A stretch of 64,000 nt of DNA from Roseomonas sp. GTDB taxonomy: Bacteria; Pseudomonadota; Alphaproteobacteria; Acetobacterales; Acetobacteraceae. The notes beneath the pieces were generated by a model. It saw nothing but the letters and a program-made list of their open reading frames with translations. It ran no database searches and was not told the origin of the DNA. Both the position numbers and the translations under genes were made by a program. The first letter of the stretch is position 1. Each line of letters starts with the position of its first letter. The stretch is from positions 36,798 to 100,797 of the forward strand of contig JADCFN010000009.1 in NCBI GenBank assembly GCA_020249505.1, read 5' to 3'. Shown piece after piece: positions 44,349-53,216 of the stretch.

Positions 44349-44381
44349 CGCCTTCCAGCAGCGCATCGCCGCTGGAAGGCG
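44349..44381. other. Intercistronic 11-bp hairpin between dctP and dctQ
   Basis: CGCCTTCCAGC (44349-44359) pairs perfectly with GCTGGAAGGCG (44371-44381) across an 11-base loop. It begins 7 bases after the dctP stop on the minus strand. There is no U tract in either direction. The likely effect is partial termination or protection of dctP mRNA, giving more binding protein than permease. Confidence 0.6.
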
Positions 44382-44388
44382 ATATCGC

Positions 44389-45390
44389 TTACGACGTCAG
44401 CGCATTGATGCGGGCAAAGATGCTTTCCGCGCCCACTTCCTTGGCATAGGCTTCCATCACCGGATCAACCGCCCGCTTCAGCGCAGCACGATCGGTGAAG
44501 GGAATCCGCCGCAGCCGGCCGGCGCTTTCCAGCGCGGTCAGCTTCTGCCCATCCTCACTGCTTTCCGCTTCACGCCCAAAGGCGCCGGCTTCACGGCCTG
44601 CGCGCTTGATCGCCTCCTGCAAGGCGGGCGGCAGGCGGGAAAGCGTTTGGCTCGAAAAACAGATCGGGCGGATGGTGATGGCGTGTTCGGTCATGATCAG
44701 GTTCGGTGCCACTTCAAAGAAGCGCATCGCCTCCACGCCCGCAGCCTCATTCTCACCGGCTTCGATCACGTTGTTCTGAATGCCGTTGTAAATTTCATTA
44801 TAGGCAATCACGGTCGGCGCCATGCCGGCCGCCTGGAAGGTGCGCGACCAGATTGGCGCGCCCTGCACGCGCACCTTGAGCCCCCGCAGTTCCGCCATAT
44901 TGGTGATGCGACGATTGGCGAAGATATTGCGCACACCGCCGCCGGCATAGCCAATCAGCATCACACGGGCGCGGCGTTCCACCTCATCCGCCACGGGCGC
45001 GAAAAGGTTTTGATCCAGGACCTGGTTCCAATGCTTCAGGTCGCGGAACAGGAAGGGCGCATCCACAAAGGGGGCGGCGCGGCTGAAGGTGGACATATGT
45101 GCGGGCGAGACAATGCCGTAATCCACCGCACCGCGGCCAGCCGACATGTATTCGAAATACTGCTTTTCCAGCCCCAGGCTGCTATTCTTGTGCAGCACGA
45201 AATTCACCGGGCCCGCAGTGTAGTAGCGCTTCACGAGTTCTTCAAAGCGCACCAGGGCGCGGGTGAAGACGTGCTCATCATTGAACTGCACCGCGCCATT
45301 CAGGGTGATGGCCTGTTGTGCGCGCGCCACCGCCGGCGCGGCTAGGCCAGCGGCAGCCAGGGTTGCCCCAAGCAATTGCCTACGATTCAT
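44389..45390 (-). CDS. TRAP transporter substrate-binding protein (DctP)
   Basis: A 333-residue periplasmic binding protein. Start at MNRRQLLGATLAAAGLAAP (45390), preceded by GGGAGA. The leader resembles a twin-arginine signal, with cleavage after ARAQ. The mature part shows VRVQGAPIWSRTFQAAGMAPTVIAYNEIYNGIQNNVIEAGENEA, the DctP block whose Arg binds the substrate carboxylate. The ligand is probably an organic acid. It is the first gene of the TRAP operon and is divergent from an SDR gene (131 bases). Confidence 0.9.
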   Translation of the reverse strand: MNRRQLLGATLAAAGLAAPAVARAQQAITLNGAVQFNDEHVFTRALVRFEELVKRYYTAGPVNFVLHKNSSLGLEKQYFEYMSAGRGAVDYGIVSPAHMSTFSRAAPFVDAPFLFRDLKHWNQVLDQNLFAPVADEVERRARVMLIGYAGGGVRNIFANRRITNMAELRGLKVRVQGAPIWSRTFQAAGMAPTVIAYNEIYNGIQNNVIEAGENEAAGVEAMRFFEVAPNLIMTEHAITIRPICFSSQTLSRLPPALQEAIKRAGREAGAFGREAESSEDGQKLTALESAGRLRRIPFTDRAALKRAVDPVMEAYAKEVGAESIFARINALTS

Positions 45391-45521
45391 GACGTTTCTC
45401 CCGTTTTTTACCGGCTTCGTGCACCGGCTGGCATGACTATAGGCAGGCATTTCAGCGCGCGGGAAGGCCCCTTTCCAGGGGTGATTTTCTCGTCAAAACT
45501 CCCGGAAACGGAGGGAATGAC

Positions 45522-46271
45522 ATGGCGAAAACTGATCTGGTCGGCCGGGTTGCGGTAATCACCGGGGCGGCGCGCGGCATTGGGCTAGCGGTGGCGGAAC
45601 TGGCCGCCAGCCGGGGGGCTGCCATCGCCATTTGGGATATGGATGAGGCTGCTTCCAAGGCCGCCGCCGCGCGCTTGGGTCACGCCAAGGTCAGCACCCA
45701 TATCCTGGACCTGACCGATGCGGCGGCGGTGGAAACCGCGACGCGAGCAACCATTTCCACCCATGGGCGGTTGGATATTCTGGTCAATAATGCCGGCATT
45801 ACCGGCGGCAATGCGCCGGTGTGGGAATTGCCTGTCGCGGAATGGCGGCGCGTGATTGAGGTCAATCTGGTGGCCCCCTTCATCGTTTCCCGCGCCGTGG
45901 TGCCGCATATGCGCGCGGCGGGCTATGGGCGCGTGGTGAATATCGCTTCCATCGCGGGCAAGGAAGGCAATCCGAATGCATCGCATTACAGCGCTTCCAA
46001 GGCGGGGCTGATTGGGCTGACCAAATCGCTCGGCAAGGAATTGGCCGGCAGTGGCGTTTTGGCGAATTGTGTCACGCCGGCAGCGGCCGAGACCGATATC
46101 TTCAAGCAAATGACCGCGCAGCAAATCGCCTGGATGCGGTCCAAGATCCCGATGGATCGCTTTGTGCAGGTGGAGGAAATCGCGGAGCTTGTCTGCTGGC
46201 TGGCATCCGAGGCGTGTTCCTTTTCCACCAGCGCAGTGTTCGACATATCGGGCGGGCGCGCGACTTATTAG
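45522..46271 (+). CDS. SDR family oxidoreductase (FabG-like)
   Basis: A 249-residue classical SDR: TGAARGIGLAVAEL, WDMDEA, NNAGITGGN, Ser in NIASIAGKEG, Tyr-Lys in YSASKAGLIGLTKSLGKEL, and a C-terminal FDISGGRATY. It starts at the ATG 45522 after GGAGGGA. It is divergent from the TRAP operon and followed by a second SDR gene (69 bases). It may act on the compound imported by the TRAP system, for instance a hydroxy acid. The substrate is unknown. Confidence 0.87.
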   Translation: MAKTDLVGRVAVITGAARGIGLAVAELAASRGAAIAIWDMDEAASKAAAARLGHAKVSTHILDLTDAAAVETATRATISTHGRLDILVNNAGITGGNAPVWELPVAEWRRVIEVNLVAPFIVSRAVVPHMRAAGYGRVVNIASIAGKEGNPNASHYSASKAGLIGLTKSLGKELAGSGVLANCVTPAAAETDIFKQMTAQQIAWMRSKIPMDRFVQVEEIAELVCWLASEACSFSTSAVFDISGGRATY

Positions 46272-46340
46272 GGCCAGCGCATTGCCAGCGCGCGCAGGGC
46301 GCTGCAAGCTTCACCCAACCTGATGGGAGAAAGATTGGAC

Positions 46341-47099
46341 ATGAGCACAGAGGGCAAGATCGCCGTCGTCACTGGGGCTGGCAGCGGCGTGGGCCGCGCG
46401 GCGGCTTTGGCGCTGCTGGGGGGTGGTTGGCATGTGGTGCTGGCGGGACGCCGCGCCGATGCCTTGCAGGAAACCGTGACCCTTGCTGGTGCGGCGGGAT
46501 CACGCGCGCTTTGCGTGCCTTCCGATGTGTCCGACCCCGCCGCGGTGGATGCGCTTTTTGCAACCGTGAAGCAGCGCTACGACCGGCTTGATATGCTGTT
46601 CAATAATGCCGGCACCAATGTGCCCGGCATGCCCTTCGAAGACCTGACCTATGAGGATTGGACCCGCGTTGTCGGCGTGAATCTGACCGGATGCTTTTTA
46701 TGCGCGCAGGCCGCATTCCGCATCATGAAGGATCAGAAGCCGCAGGGCGGACGAATCATCAACAACGGGTCCATCAGCGCGCATACGCCGCGCCCCGATA
46801 GCGCGCCCTATACCGCCACCAAGCATTCCATTACGGGGCTGACCAAATCCCTCATGCTCGATGGTCGCAAATACGATATTTGCGCGGGGCAGATTGATAT
46901 CGGCAATGCCGCAACGCCGATGACGCAGCGCATGACACGCGGCGTGAAGCAGGCCGATGGCAGCATTGCGGTGGAACCCACCATGGATGCCACGCATGTC
47001 GGTAATGCCATTCTGCATATGGCCAATCTGCCGCTGGAGGCGAATATCTTCACCATGACCATCAAGGCCACAAAGATGCCCTTCGAAGGGCGCGGCTGA
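46341..47099 (+). CDS. SDR family oxidoreductase
   Basis: A 252-residue SDR starting at [22 protein letters not shown] (46341), with GGGAGAAAG upstream. It has [20 protein letters not shown], Ser in [12 protein letters not shown], Tyr-Lys in [21 protein letters not shown], and the unusual C-terminus [21 protein letters not shown], which lacks the usual DGG end. It resembles SDRs that occur in aromatic or sugar-acid loci, but no substrate can be named. A binding-protein-like gene follows after 6 bases, so the two form a unit with the SDR upstream. Confidence 0.86.
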   Translation: MSTEGKIAVVTGAGSGVGRAAALALLGGGWHVVLAGRRADALQETVTLAGAAGSRALCVPSDVSDPAAVDALFATVKQRYDRLDMLFNNAGTNVPGMPFEDLTYEDWTRVVGVNLTGCFLCAQAAFRIMKDQKPQGGRIINNGSISAHTPRPDSAPYTATKHSITGLTKSLMLDGRKYDICAGQIDIGNAATPMTQRMTRGVKQADGSIAVEPTMDATHVGNAILHMANLPLEANIFTMTIKATKMPFEGRG

Positions 47100-47105
47100 A
47101 GCCTG

Positions 47106-48017
47106 ATGGCCATGCATCGGCTCAAGGTTCAGGAGCCCTTCCGCGCGCTGTTTTACGCACCGTTTTATGCGGCCTTGGCGCGCGGCGATTACGCGGCGGA
47201 GGGCGTGGAGGTCACGCTGCTGCCAGGTGCGGTGCCGTCACTTGCGAAGGATTCCGTATTGGATGGTACGGCTGACCTCGCCTGGGGCGGGCCGATGCGC
47301 CTGTTGCTGGCGCATGATGCCGATCCCGCCTGCCCCTTGCGGCTATTTGGCGCGGTGGTGATGGGTGATCCGTTTTTCCTGGTGGGGCGCCAGCCCAATC
47401 CTGGCTTCAAGCTGCGCGATTTGGCGGGCATGACGCTTGGCACCGTCAGCGAAGTGCCCACACCCTGGTGGACCTTGCAGGATGATATCCGCACGGCTGG
47501 AATTGATCCGGCTGCAATCAAGCGCGTCACGGACCAGACCATGCCCGCCAATGCCGCCGCTGTTGCCGCCGGCACGCTGGATGCCGCGCAGCTTTTTGAG
47601 CCTTTGGTAAGCCAGATGGAGGCTGCGGGCACCGGCCATGTCTGGCATGCGCAAGCAAGCCGCGGCCCCACTTCCTACACTGCCTTTTATGCGCGCACCG
47701 ATGTCATTGCTGCCAAGCGCGCGGCGATGGAAGCGATGGTGCGCGGGTTGGCGCGCACGCTCACATGGTTTACTGCAGCATCGTCGGCAGAAGTCGTTGC
47801 CTGCATTGCGCCTTACTTTGAAGGCGGTGATCACGCGCTGATGGCGCGCGCCATTGCCCGCTATAAATCCGTGAAACTCTGGACTGAGACGCCGCGCTTC
47901 CCGCCGGAAGCGCTCGCGCAATTGGAACGCGGCATGCTCTCCGCGGGCGCCATCAAACGCACGCCCGGTTTTGCCGGGCTGGTTGCTGAGGATGTGACGG
48001 AAAGCGCGCTCGCGTAA
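47106..48017 (+). CDS. NMT1/THI5-like substrate-binding-fold protein without signal peptide
   Basis: A 303-residue protein of the ABC binding-protein fold: FRALFYAPFYAALARGDYAAEGVEVTLLPG, DLAWGGPMRLLLA, LAGMTLGTVSEVPTPWWTL and AAQLFEPL resemble THI5/SsuA-like proteins. The first 20 residues (MAMHRLKVQEPFRALF) contain no hydrophobic leader and no lipobox, and nothing upstream in frame provides one. The start directly follows an SDR gene by 6 bases. It is therefore predicted to be cytoplasmic. It could be an intracellular ligand-binding protein or an enzyme-like relative. No permease or ATPase gene is adjacent. Confidence 0.72.
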   Translation: MAMHRLKVQEPFRALFYAPFYAALARGDYAAEGVEVTLLPGAVPSLAKDSVLDGTADLAWGGPMRLLLAHDADPACPLRLFGAVVMGDPFFLVGRQPNPGFKLRDLAGMTLGTVSEVPTPWWTLQDDIRTAGIDPAAIKRVTDQTMPANAAAVAAGTLDAAQLFEPLVSQMEAAGTGHVWHAQASRGPTSYTAFYARTDVIAAKRAAMEAMVRGLARTLTWFTAASSAEVVACIAPYFEGGDHALMARAIARYKSVKLWTETPRFPPEALAQLERGMLSAGAIKRTPGFAGLVAEDVTESALA

Positions 48018-48019
48018 TT

Positions 48020-49195
48020 TCAGCCGCGCGGCAGTAACTGCTCCGTCAGTGTCGCCCAATAGGATGCGCCGACGGGCAGAATATTGTCGTTGAAATCATA
48101 AAGCGGGTGATGCACCTGCGCGTCATCCGGCCCGCGCCCGCCGCCCAGCATCAGATAGGCGCCTGGCTTGGCATTGAGCATGAAGGAGAAGTCTTCGCCG
48201 CCCATGGTGGGTTTCGCCATGGGTAATACGCGCGCTTCACCCTGCACGGCGCGCGCGGCCTTGGCGGCCAGATGCACGCTTTCCACCTCATTGATCGTCG
48301 CTGGATAGGCGCGGGCGAATTCGGCGGTGGCAGTCGCGCCCATCGCGGCGGCGATGCCCGTTACGGTTTCCTTGAAGCGGCGTTCGAGCAAATCCCCAAT
48401 CTCCGGCGCGAACCAGCGCGCGGTGCCCAGCATGCGCACGGTCTCGGGGATCACGTTGAAGGTATGCCCGCCGGTGATATGGCCGATGGTGATGACGCCC
48501 GCTTCCACCGGTTCCACATTGCGTGCGACGATGGATTGCAGCGCCTGAACAATGGCGGCGGCCACCACAATCGGGTCCGTGCCATTATGCGGCATGGCGC
48601 CATGGGCGCCTTTGCCAGTGATGTTCACTTCAAGATTGGCGACCGCCGCCATCACCGGGCCTTCGCGCCAGAGGAAAGTGCCTTCCGGCGCACCCGGCCA
48701 ATTATGCATGCCGAATACGCGTTCCATCGGGAAGCGCGTAAACAGCCCTTCCTTCACCATCAATTCGCCGCCCGCCAGATTTTCTTCTGCCGGCTGGAAA
48801 ATCACATAGACGGTACCATCGAAATTGCGGGTCTCGGCAAGATACTTCGCCGCACCCAGCAGCATGGTGGTATGCCCATCATGGCCGCAGGCATGCATCT
48901 TGCCCGGAATTTTGGAAGCATAGGGCAGTCCGGTTTCTTCCAGAATCGGCAGCGCATCAATATCGGCACGCAGCCCAATGGCGCGGCCATTATCCACACG
49001 GCCACGGATCACACCCACAACACCAGTCTTGGCGATGCCGGTGATGACCTCATCACAACCAAACTCATGCAGCTTTTCGGCGATGATGCCGGAAGTGCGC
49101 ACCTCCTCAAGCCCCAATTCGGGGTGTTCATGAAAATCGCGCCGCCAGGCGGTCATTTCCGGGTGGAATTCGGCAATGCGGTTGATGATGGGCAT
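48020..49195 (-). CDS. M20 family amidohydrolase (hippurate hydrolase / N-acyl amino acid hydrolase-like)
   Basis: A 391-residue metal peptidase-fold hydrolase starting at MPIINRIAEFHPEM (49195). Motifs: RRDFHEHPELGLEEVRTSG, MHACGHDGHTTMLLGAAKYL (metal His/Asp), FQPAEENLAGGELMV (catalytic Glu), VFGMHNWPG, and PTMGGEDFSFML. Members cleave N-acyl amino acids, hippurate or indole conjugates. It is co-transcribed with, and 16 bases after, the fused SDR gene and the IlvD-type dehydratase. It ends 2 bases before the stop of the convergent binding-protein-like gene. Confidence 0.9.
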   Translation of the reverse strand: MPIINRIAEFHPEMTAWRRDFHEHPELGLEEVRTSGIIAEKLHEFGCDEVITGIAKTGVVGVIRGRVDNGRAIGLRADIDALPILEETGLPYASKIPGKMHACGHDGHTTMLLGAAKYLAETRNFDGTVYVIFQPAEENLAGGELMVKEGLFTRFPMERVFGMHNWPGAPEGTFLWREGPVMAAVANLEVNITGKGAHGAMPHNGTDPIVVAAAIVQALQSIVARNVEPVEAGVITIGHITGGHTFNVIPETVRMLGTARWFAPEIGDLLERRFKETVTGIAAAMGATATAEFARAYPATINEVESVHLAAKAARAVQGEARVLPMAKPTMGGEDFSFMLNAKPGAYLMLGGGRGPDDAQVHHPLYDFNDNILPVGASYWATLTEQLLPRG

Positions 49196-49211
49196 GGGGC
49201 TAGCTTTCTTG

Positions 49212-50846
49212 TCAGGGGCTTGAATGGCTGCGCGGACTGGGAGGGTCAAGTGGTGCGGCTGGCGGGAACTGGCGCGGTAGCCGGCTCATCCCGACAGCGT
49301 CCTGCGCCCAGCCAGGCGTGAATTGGATGGTCGAGACGGTCTTCCCGCGCAGATCATAGAGATGCATCCGAAAGGTCGTCGCCATCCACTCCTTACGAAA
49401 TTCAGGCCGCGGCCGACCATCGCCGTCGCAGTCAAAGCCGACTCGTATGCGCCCAATCTCTTGCCCGATCCAGCCGCCGACAACACGGTCGCCCCACACT
49501 GGGCCGCCCATCACAGCCCGCCGCGCCTCCTCCCGAGCGCGCTGGTGAGGCATGACGACCGTGTCGAAGTCGCGCACGGCGCGGCAGGGCTCCTCTATGT
49601 ATGGGATCAGCCGGCGGCCGACGAAGCCAGACTCCAGTAGGGAGGTGGGCATGACAACACCGGTCATGCGCGCCTTTGACCACCAAAACAGCATGTCTGT
49701 GTGGGAGTGCGAACCTTCGGCAGCGTGGATTCCAGGGTGGCAGTGGCGGTTACCCGGCAGTTCGGGGTCCGGCGCGCCATCGCGAAAGCACGGTACTCGA
49801 TCTCGTGTGTCATCCCCCTGGAAGAAGGCGGGCAATGGCAGGTCGCGGTCGTGGAACTCCATGAAAACGCCGACTTTCGCCATGCCGAGGAGAACAAAGA
49901 AGGGAGGCTGGTTACTAACCAGCATGGTGCCGACGCAGGTAGTAACCGAGTACAGGGCCAGTAGCAGCAGTCCCCAGGTCAGCGCGCGGCGCCTACGCCG
50001 TACGCGCGGCGCGAAGGTCAGCGCCAGCCCTTGTTCCAGCGGGATGGGCGTAACGCCAAGAATATCGCGCATGGGCGCAATGTCGAAAGCCTTGTCTTCC
50101 GTCAAGCGGCGAATTTCATCTGCGCCAATCGCAGGCAAGCCTGGGATGATGCGCGTCAGCCAGGCCAAGCCGCGCAGCAACCCAAGCGGCAGCGGCAGCA
50201 CCGGGCGCGTGCCAAGCCCCGCAGCGCGCACCACGGCCGCAAGGAAATCGCGATACGGCATGGGTTCCGGCCCCGCGATCACCATCGCCTCTGGCCCCGT
50301 CCAGGGATGGCGCGCGGCGGCAAGTAAGGCGCGGGTCACAGCGCTTTGATGGATCGGCTGCACCAAAGACCGCCCCCCGTCGGGCAGGGGCGCAAAAGGC
50401 AGGCGGCGCAATAGTGCTGCCAGGCGCTGGACATTATCTTCGCCTTGGGCGCCATAGACCATGGTCGGGTGCAGCATGACGCCGGCGCGCCCACTGGCGA
50501 GGAAGGCAGCCTCCCCCGCGCGCACGCCATCGCCATGCGCATCCGCCCAGCGCGAATAGCGCCTTGTGGAGCCCATCAGCACAAAACGCGCCTCAATCGG
50601 CGCGGCCTTTAGAATGGCAGGCGCGTGGCGCGCATGGGCGGTGCTGATGACAAGCGAGGCACCCTCAAGCGCGGCGCGCAGCGCGGCGGGATCGGCCAGA
50701 TCAGCGATACGCGGCGCAAGCGGCAGGCCGAGGGCGGCCCATTTCGCCGCATCGCGCACCACGGGTGTGAAGGGCGTGCCTTCAGCCAGCAGCGCGCGGG
50801 CGAGTGCCGCGCCGCTCCGCCCCGAAGCGCCAATCAGCGCAATCAA
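49212..50846 (-). CDS. NAD(P)-binding atypical SDR fused to a membrane segment and an unknown domain
   Basis: A 544-residue protein in three parts. Residues 1 to about 275 are an atypical SDR of the NmrA/complex-I-subunit type (MIALIGASGRSGAALARALL; MGSTRRYSRWADAHGDG; HPTMVYGAQGEDNVQRLA), complete to the usual closing TPIPLEQGL. Then come a basic run (PRVRRRRR, about 277-284) and one hydrophobic segment (ALTWGLLLLALYSVTTCV). The last 230 residues are unrecognised and include His/Asp/Trp-rich HCHPGIHAAEGSHSHTDMLFWW and FDCDGDGRPRPEF. Codon use changes at the junction: GTC, GAC and rare CTA, ATA, CGA and GTA codons become common. Its ATG overlaps the IlvD gene stop. The function is unknown. Confidence 0.75.
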   Translation of the reverse strand: MIALIGASGRSGAALARALLAEGTPFTPVVRDAAKWAALGLPLAPRIADLADPAALRAALEGASLVISTAHARHAPAILKAAPIEARFVLMGSTRRYSRWADAHGDGVRAGEAAFLASGRAGVMLHPTMVYGAQGEDNVQRLAALLRRLPFAPLPDGGRSLVQPIHQSAVTRALLAAARHPWTGPEAMVIAGPEPMPYRDFLAAVVRAAGLGTRPVLPLPLGLLRGLAWLTRIIPGLPAIGADEIRRLTEDKAFDIAPMRDILGVTPIPLEQGLALTFAPRVRRRRRALTWGLLLLALYSVTTCVGTMLVSNQPPFFVLLGMAKVGVFMEFHDRDLPLPAFFQGDDTRDRVPCFRDGAPDPELPGNRHCHPGIHAAEGSHSHTDMLFWWSKARMTGVVMPTSLLESGFVGRRLIPYIEEPCRAVRDFDTVVMPHQRAREEARRAVMGGPVWGDRVVGGWIGQEIGRIRVGFDCDGDGRPRPEFRKEWMATTFRMHLYDLRGKTVSTIQFTPGWAQDAVGMSRLPRQFPPAAPLDPPSPRSHSSP

Positions 50847-52540
50847 GGTGCCGCGCGCAGGAAGGCCAGGTCAGCGCCAAGCGGTGCCTGCGTCACCTGG
50901 TCATAAACCAGCTTGTCCCAGCCTCGCTTGGGCGCCGGGGCGGGCTGCCAGGCGGCGCGGCGGCGGGCCATTTCATCTTCCGCCACCAGCAGATCAAGTT
51001 TGCGATCCTTTACCGAAAGCCGGATGCGATCACCCGTTTGCACCAAAGCCAGCGGCCCACCCACCGCCGCTTCGGGCGCGATGTGCAGCACAATCGTGCC
51101 AAAGGCGGTGCCGGACATGCGGCAATCGCTCATGCGCACCATGTCCTTCACGCCGGCGCGGGCGAGCTTTTTCGGGATCGGCAGATAGCCCGCTTCCGGC
51201 ATGCCGGAAGGCGAACGCGGGCCCACATGTTTCAGCACCAGAATATCCTGCGGCGTCACATCCAATTCTGGGTCGTCAATGCGGTTGGCCAAATCCTCCA
51301 ACCCATCAAACACCATGCAGCGCGCTTCGGTTTCGAATAGCGCGGGTGTGGCGGCGCTGCGCTTCAAAATCGCCCCTTCTGGCGCAAGCGACCCAAACAG
51401 CGCGACCAAGCCACCAACCGGGGAGACAGGTTCGGCAAAAGCGCGAATGATGCGCCGGTCCACGAAATGGCTGCCATCGCCGATACGATCCGCGAGGCTC
51501 ACGCCATCCAGATCAATCGTTGTCAGGTCAAGCAAATCGCGCAATTCCCACAGCAGAGCGCGCATGCCGCCAGCCGCGTGGAAATCTTCCATATAGCCTT
51601 CGCCAGTCGGCTTGAGGTCCACCAGCACCGGCGTTTCCTCGGACAGCGCATCCAACCGCTTGAGATCGAGCGAAAGCCCCGCGCGGCCGGCAATAGCGGC
51701 CATATGCACCACCGCATTGGTGGAACCACCAAGCGCCAGCAGCACGCGCGTCGCATTGTCCAGATTGGCCTGTGTCATCATCTGGCTTGGGCGGATTGGG
51801 TTCTTGATCAGTCGCACGGCTTGCGCGCCGGCTTCTTCGGCAATGCGCAAACGGTCCGCATGCACGGCGGGCGCGCTGGCGCCGGCCAAAGGCATGAAGC
51901 CAAGCGTCGCGGCGATGCAGGCCATGGTGGAAGCCGTGCCCATCACGCCGCAGGTGCCGGCGGTTGTGGCAAGCTTGCCTTCCAATTCGCCGATCCGCTC
52001 CGCAGTCACTTCGCCAGCGCGATAACGCGCCCAATAGCGCCGGCAATCGGTGCAGGCGGAAAGCCTTTCCCCTTCAAAAGCCTGCGCCAGCATGGGGCCG
52101 GTGACGAGCATCACCGCAGGAATATCGGCGGAAATCGCCGCCATCAGCTGCGCCGGGACGGTCTTGTCGCAGCCGCCCACCAGCACCGCCGCATCCATCG
52201 GCTGGGCGGAAAGCATCGCTTCCGTATCCAGCGCCATCAGGTTGCGATAATGCATGGAACAGGGGCTGAGCGACGGTTCGCACAGGCTGACGGTCGGGAA
52301 GCCCAGCGGCAGCGCGCCTTCAGACAGCACACCACGGCGCACGGCTTCGATCAGCTCCGGCACGGTGCGGTGGCAATTATTGTAATCGCTCGCGGTATCG
52401 GCAATGCCAACCACGGGCTTGTCCAGCATGCGCTGCGAATAGCCCATGGATTTGGCGAAGGACCGCCGGAGGTACAGGGCGAAATCGCGATCCCCGTAAT
52501 TGGAGGTATTGCGGCCAAGGCCATGGGGTTTGTCGCTCAT
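50843..52540 (-). CDS. IlvD/Edd family dehydratase (sugar-acid dehydratase-like)
   Basis: A 565-residue iron-sulfur dehydratase starting at MSDKPHGLGRNTSNYGD. The three Cys ligands of the [2Fe-2S] cluster are present: C56 in NNCHRTVPEL, one in VGGCDKTVPAQ and one in TAGTCGVMGTAST, the arrangement of the arabinonate/galactonate dehydratase branch. It removes water from a dihydroxy acid or aldonic acid. The context has no ilv genes, so a sugar-acid role is favoured over branched-chain amino acid synthesis. It heads an operon with the fused SDR and the M20 hydrolase. Confidence 0.88.
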   Translation of the reverse strand: MSDKPHGLGRNTSNYGDRDFALYLRRSFAKSMGYSQRMLDKPVVGIADTASDYNNCHRTVPELIEAVRRGVLSEGALPLGFPTVSLCEPSLSPCSMHYRNLMALDTEAMLSAQPMDAAVLVGGCDKTVPAQLMAAISADIPAVMLVTGPMLAQAFEGERLSACTDCRRYWARYRAGEVTAERIGELEGKLATTAGTCGVMGTASTMACIAATLGFMPLAGASAPAVHADRLRIAEEAGAQAVRLIKNPIRPSQMMTQANLDNATRVLLALGGSTNAVVHMAAIAGRAGLSLDLKRLDALSEETPVLVDLKPTGEGYMEDFHAAGGMRALLWELRDLLDLTTIDLDGVSLADRIGDGSHFVDRRIIRAFAEPVSPVGGLVALFGSLAPEGAILKRSAATPALFETEARCMVFDGLEDLANRIDDPELDVTPQDILVLKHVGPRSPSGMPEAGYLPIPKKLARAGVKDMVRMSDCRMSGTAFGTIVLHIAPEAAVGGPLALVQTGDRIRLSVKDRKLDLLVAEDEMARRRAAWQPAPAPKRGWDKLVYDQVTQAPLGADLAFLRAAP

Positions 52541-52662
52541 GCGGGCGGGTCTTCCGAAAGGGTTGCCGGTGGCTGGCAGATTAAGCACCCCAGGCCGCGC
52601 AAGGGTAGGGCCATCTGCGGATGCGGTAACCTGATACCACAAGACAAAATCGCGCTTTGCGC

Positions 52663-52691
52663 TTGACTTTTGGCGCCCCTGCCCGGATAAG
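52663..52691 (+). promoter_or_regulatory. Promoter for rplM-rpsI
   Basis: TTGACT (52663-52668), 17 bases, then GATAAG (52686-52691), with the rplM ATG 35 bases further on. The spacing is ideal and both boxes match the consensus at four or more positions. The rest of the 186-base gap from the divergent IlvD gene shows no other feature. Confidence 0.6.
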
Positions 52692-52726
52692 CCCGCTTCC
52701 TTTCAATAGGTTTATTCGGAACCACC

Positions 52727-53212
52727 ATGATTTCCACGCAAACCCGCTCGCTGAAGCCGGCGGAGGTGAAGAAGAACTGGGTGTTGATTGATGCGGATGG
52801 GCTCGTGCTCGGCCGTCTTGCAACCCTGGTCGCCAATCGCCTTCGCGGCAAGCACAAGCCTCAATTCACCCCTCATGTGGATTGCGGTGACCATGTTGTC
52901 ATCATCAATGCGAAGAAGGTGCGCGTCACCGGCGCCAAGGCGGAACAGAGCGTGTTCTACTGGCACACCGGCTATCCGGGCGGCATTAAGGGCCGCACCA
53001 TCCGTGAACGGATGGAAGGCCGCTTCCCCGAGCGTGTGATTGAAAAGGCGGTTGAGCGCATGATCACCCGTGGCCCGCTTGGCCGCGCGCAAATGCGCAA
53101 CCTGCATGTCTATGCCGGGGCCGAACACCCGCATGCCGGCCAGCAGCCTGCTGCCCTGGATGTGGCGGCGCTGAACCGTAAGAATTCCCTCGCAGTGAAG
53201 AAGGCGGGCTGA
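52727..53212 (+). CDS. rplM: 50S ribosomal protein L13
   Basis: A 161-residue ribosomal protein, somewhat longer than the 142-residue E. coli form because of a C-terminal extension ([24 protein letters not shown]). The core is clear: [80 protein letters not shown]. It contacts 23S rRNA early in assembly. It starts at [18 protein letters not shown] with the next gene, rpsI, 4 bases after its stop, the conserved pair found in most bacteria. Confidence 0.97.
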   Translation: MISTQTRSLKPAEVKKNWVLIDADGLVLGRLATLVANRLRGKHKPQFTPHVDCGDHVVIINAKKVRVTGAKAEQSVFYWHTGYPGGIKGRTIRERMEGRFPERVIEKAVERMITRGPLGRAQMRNLHVYAGAEHPHAGQQPAALDVAALNRKNSLAVKKAG

Positions 53213-53216
53213 GGCT

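Noticed and set aside
50843..52540. ilvD of branched-chain amino acid synthesis
   Set aside because: The Cys spacing and the context (fused SDR, M20 hydrolase, no ilv genes) fit the sugar-acid dehydratase branch better.
51467..52666. A 399-codon plus-strand open frame
   Set aside because: Antisense to the IlvD/Edd dehydratase gene with its three cluster Cys; shadow frame.
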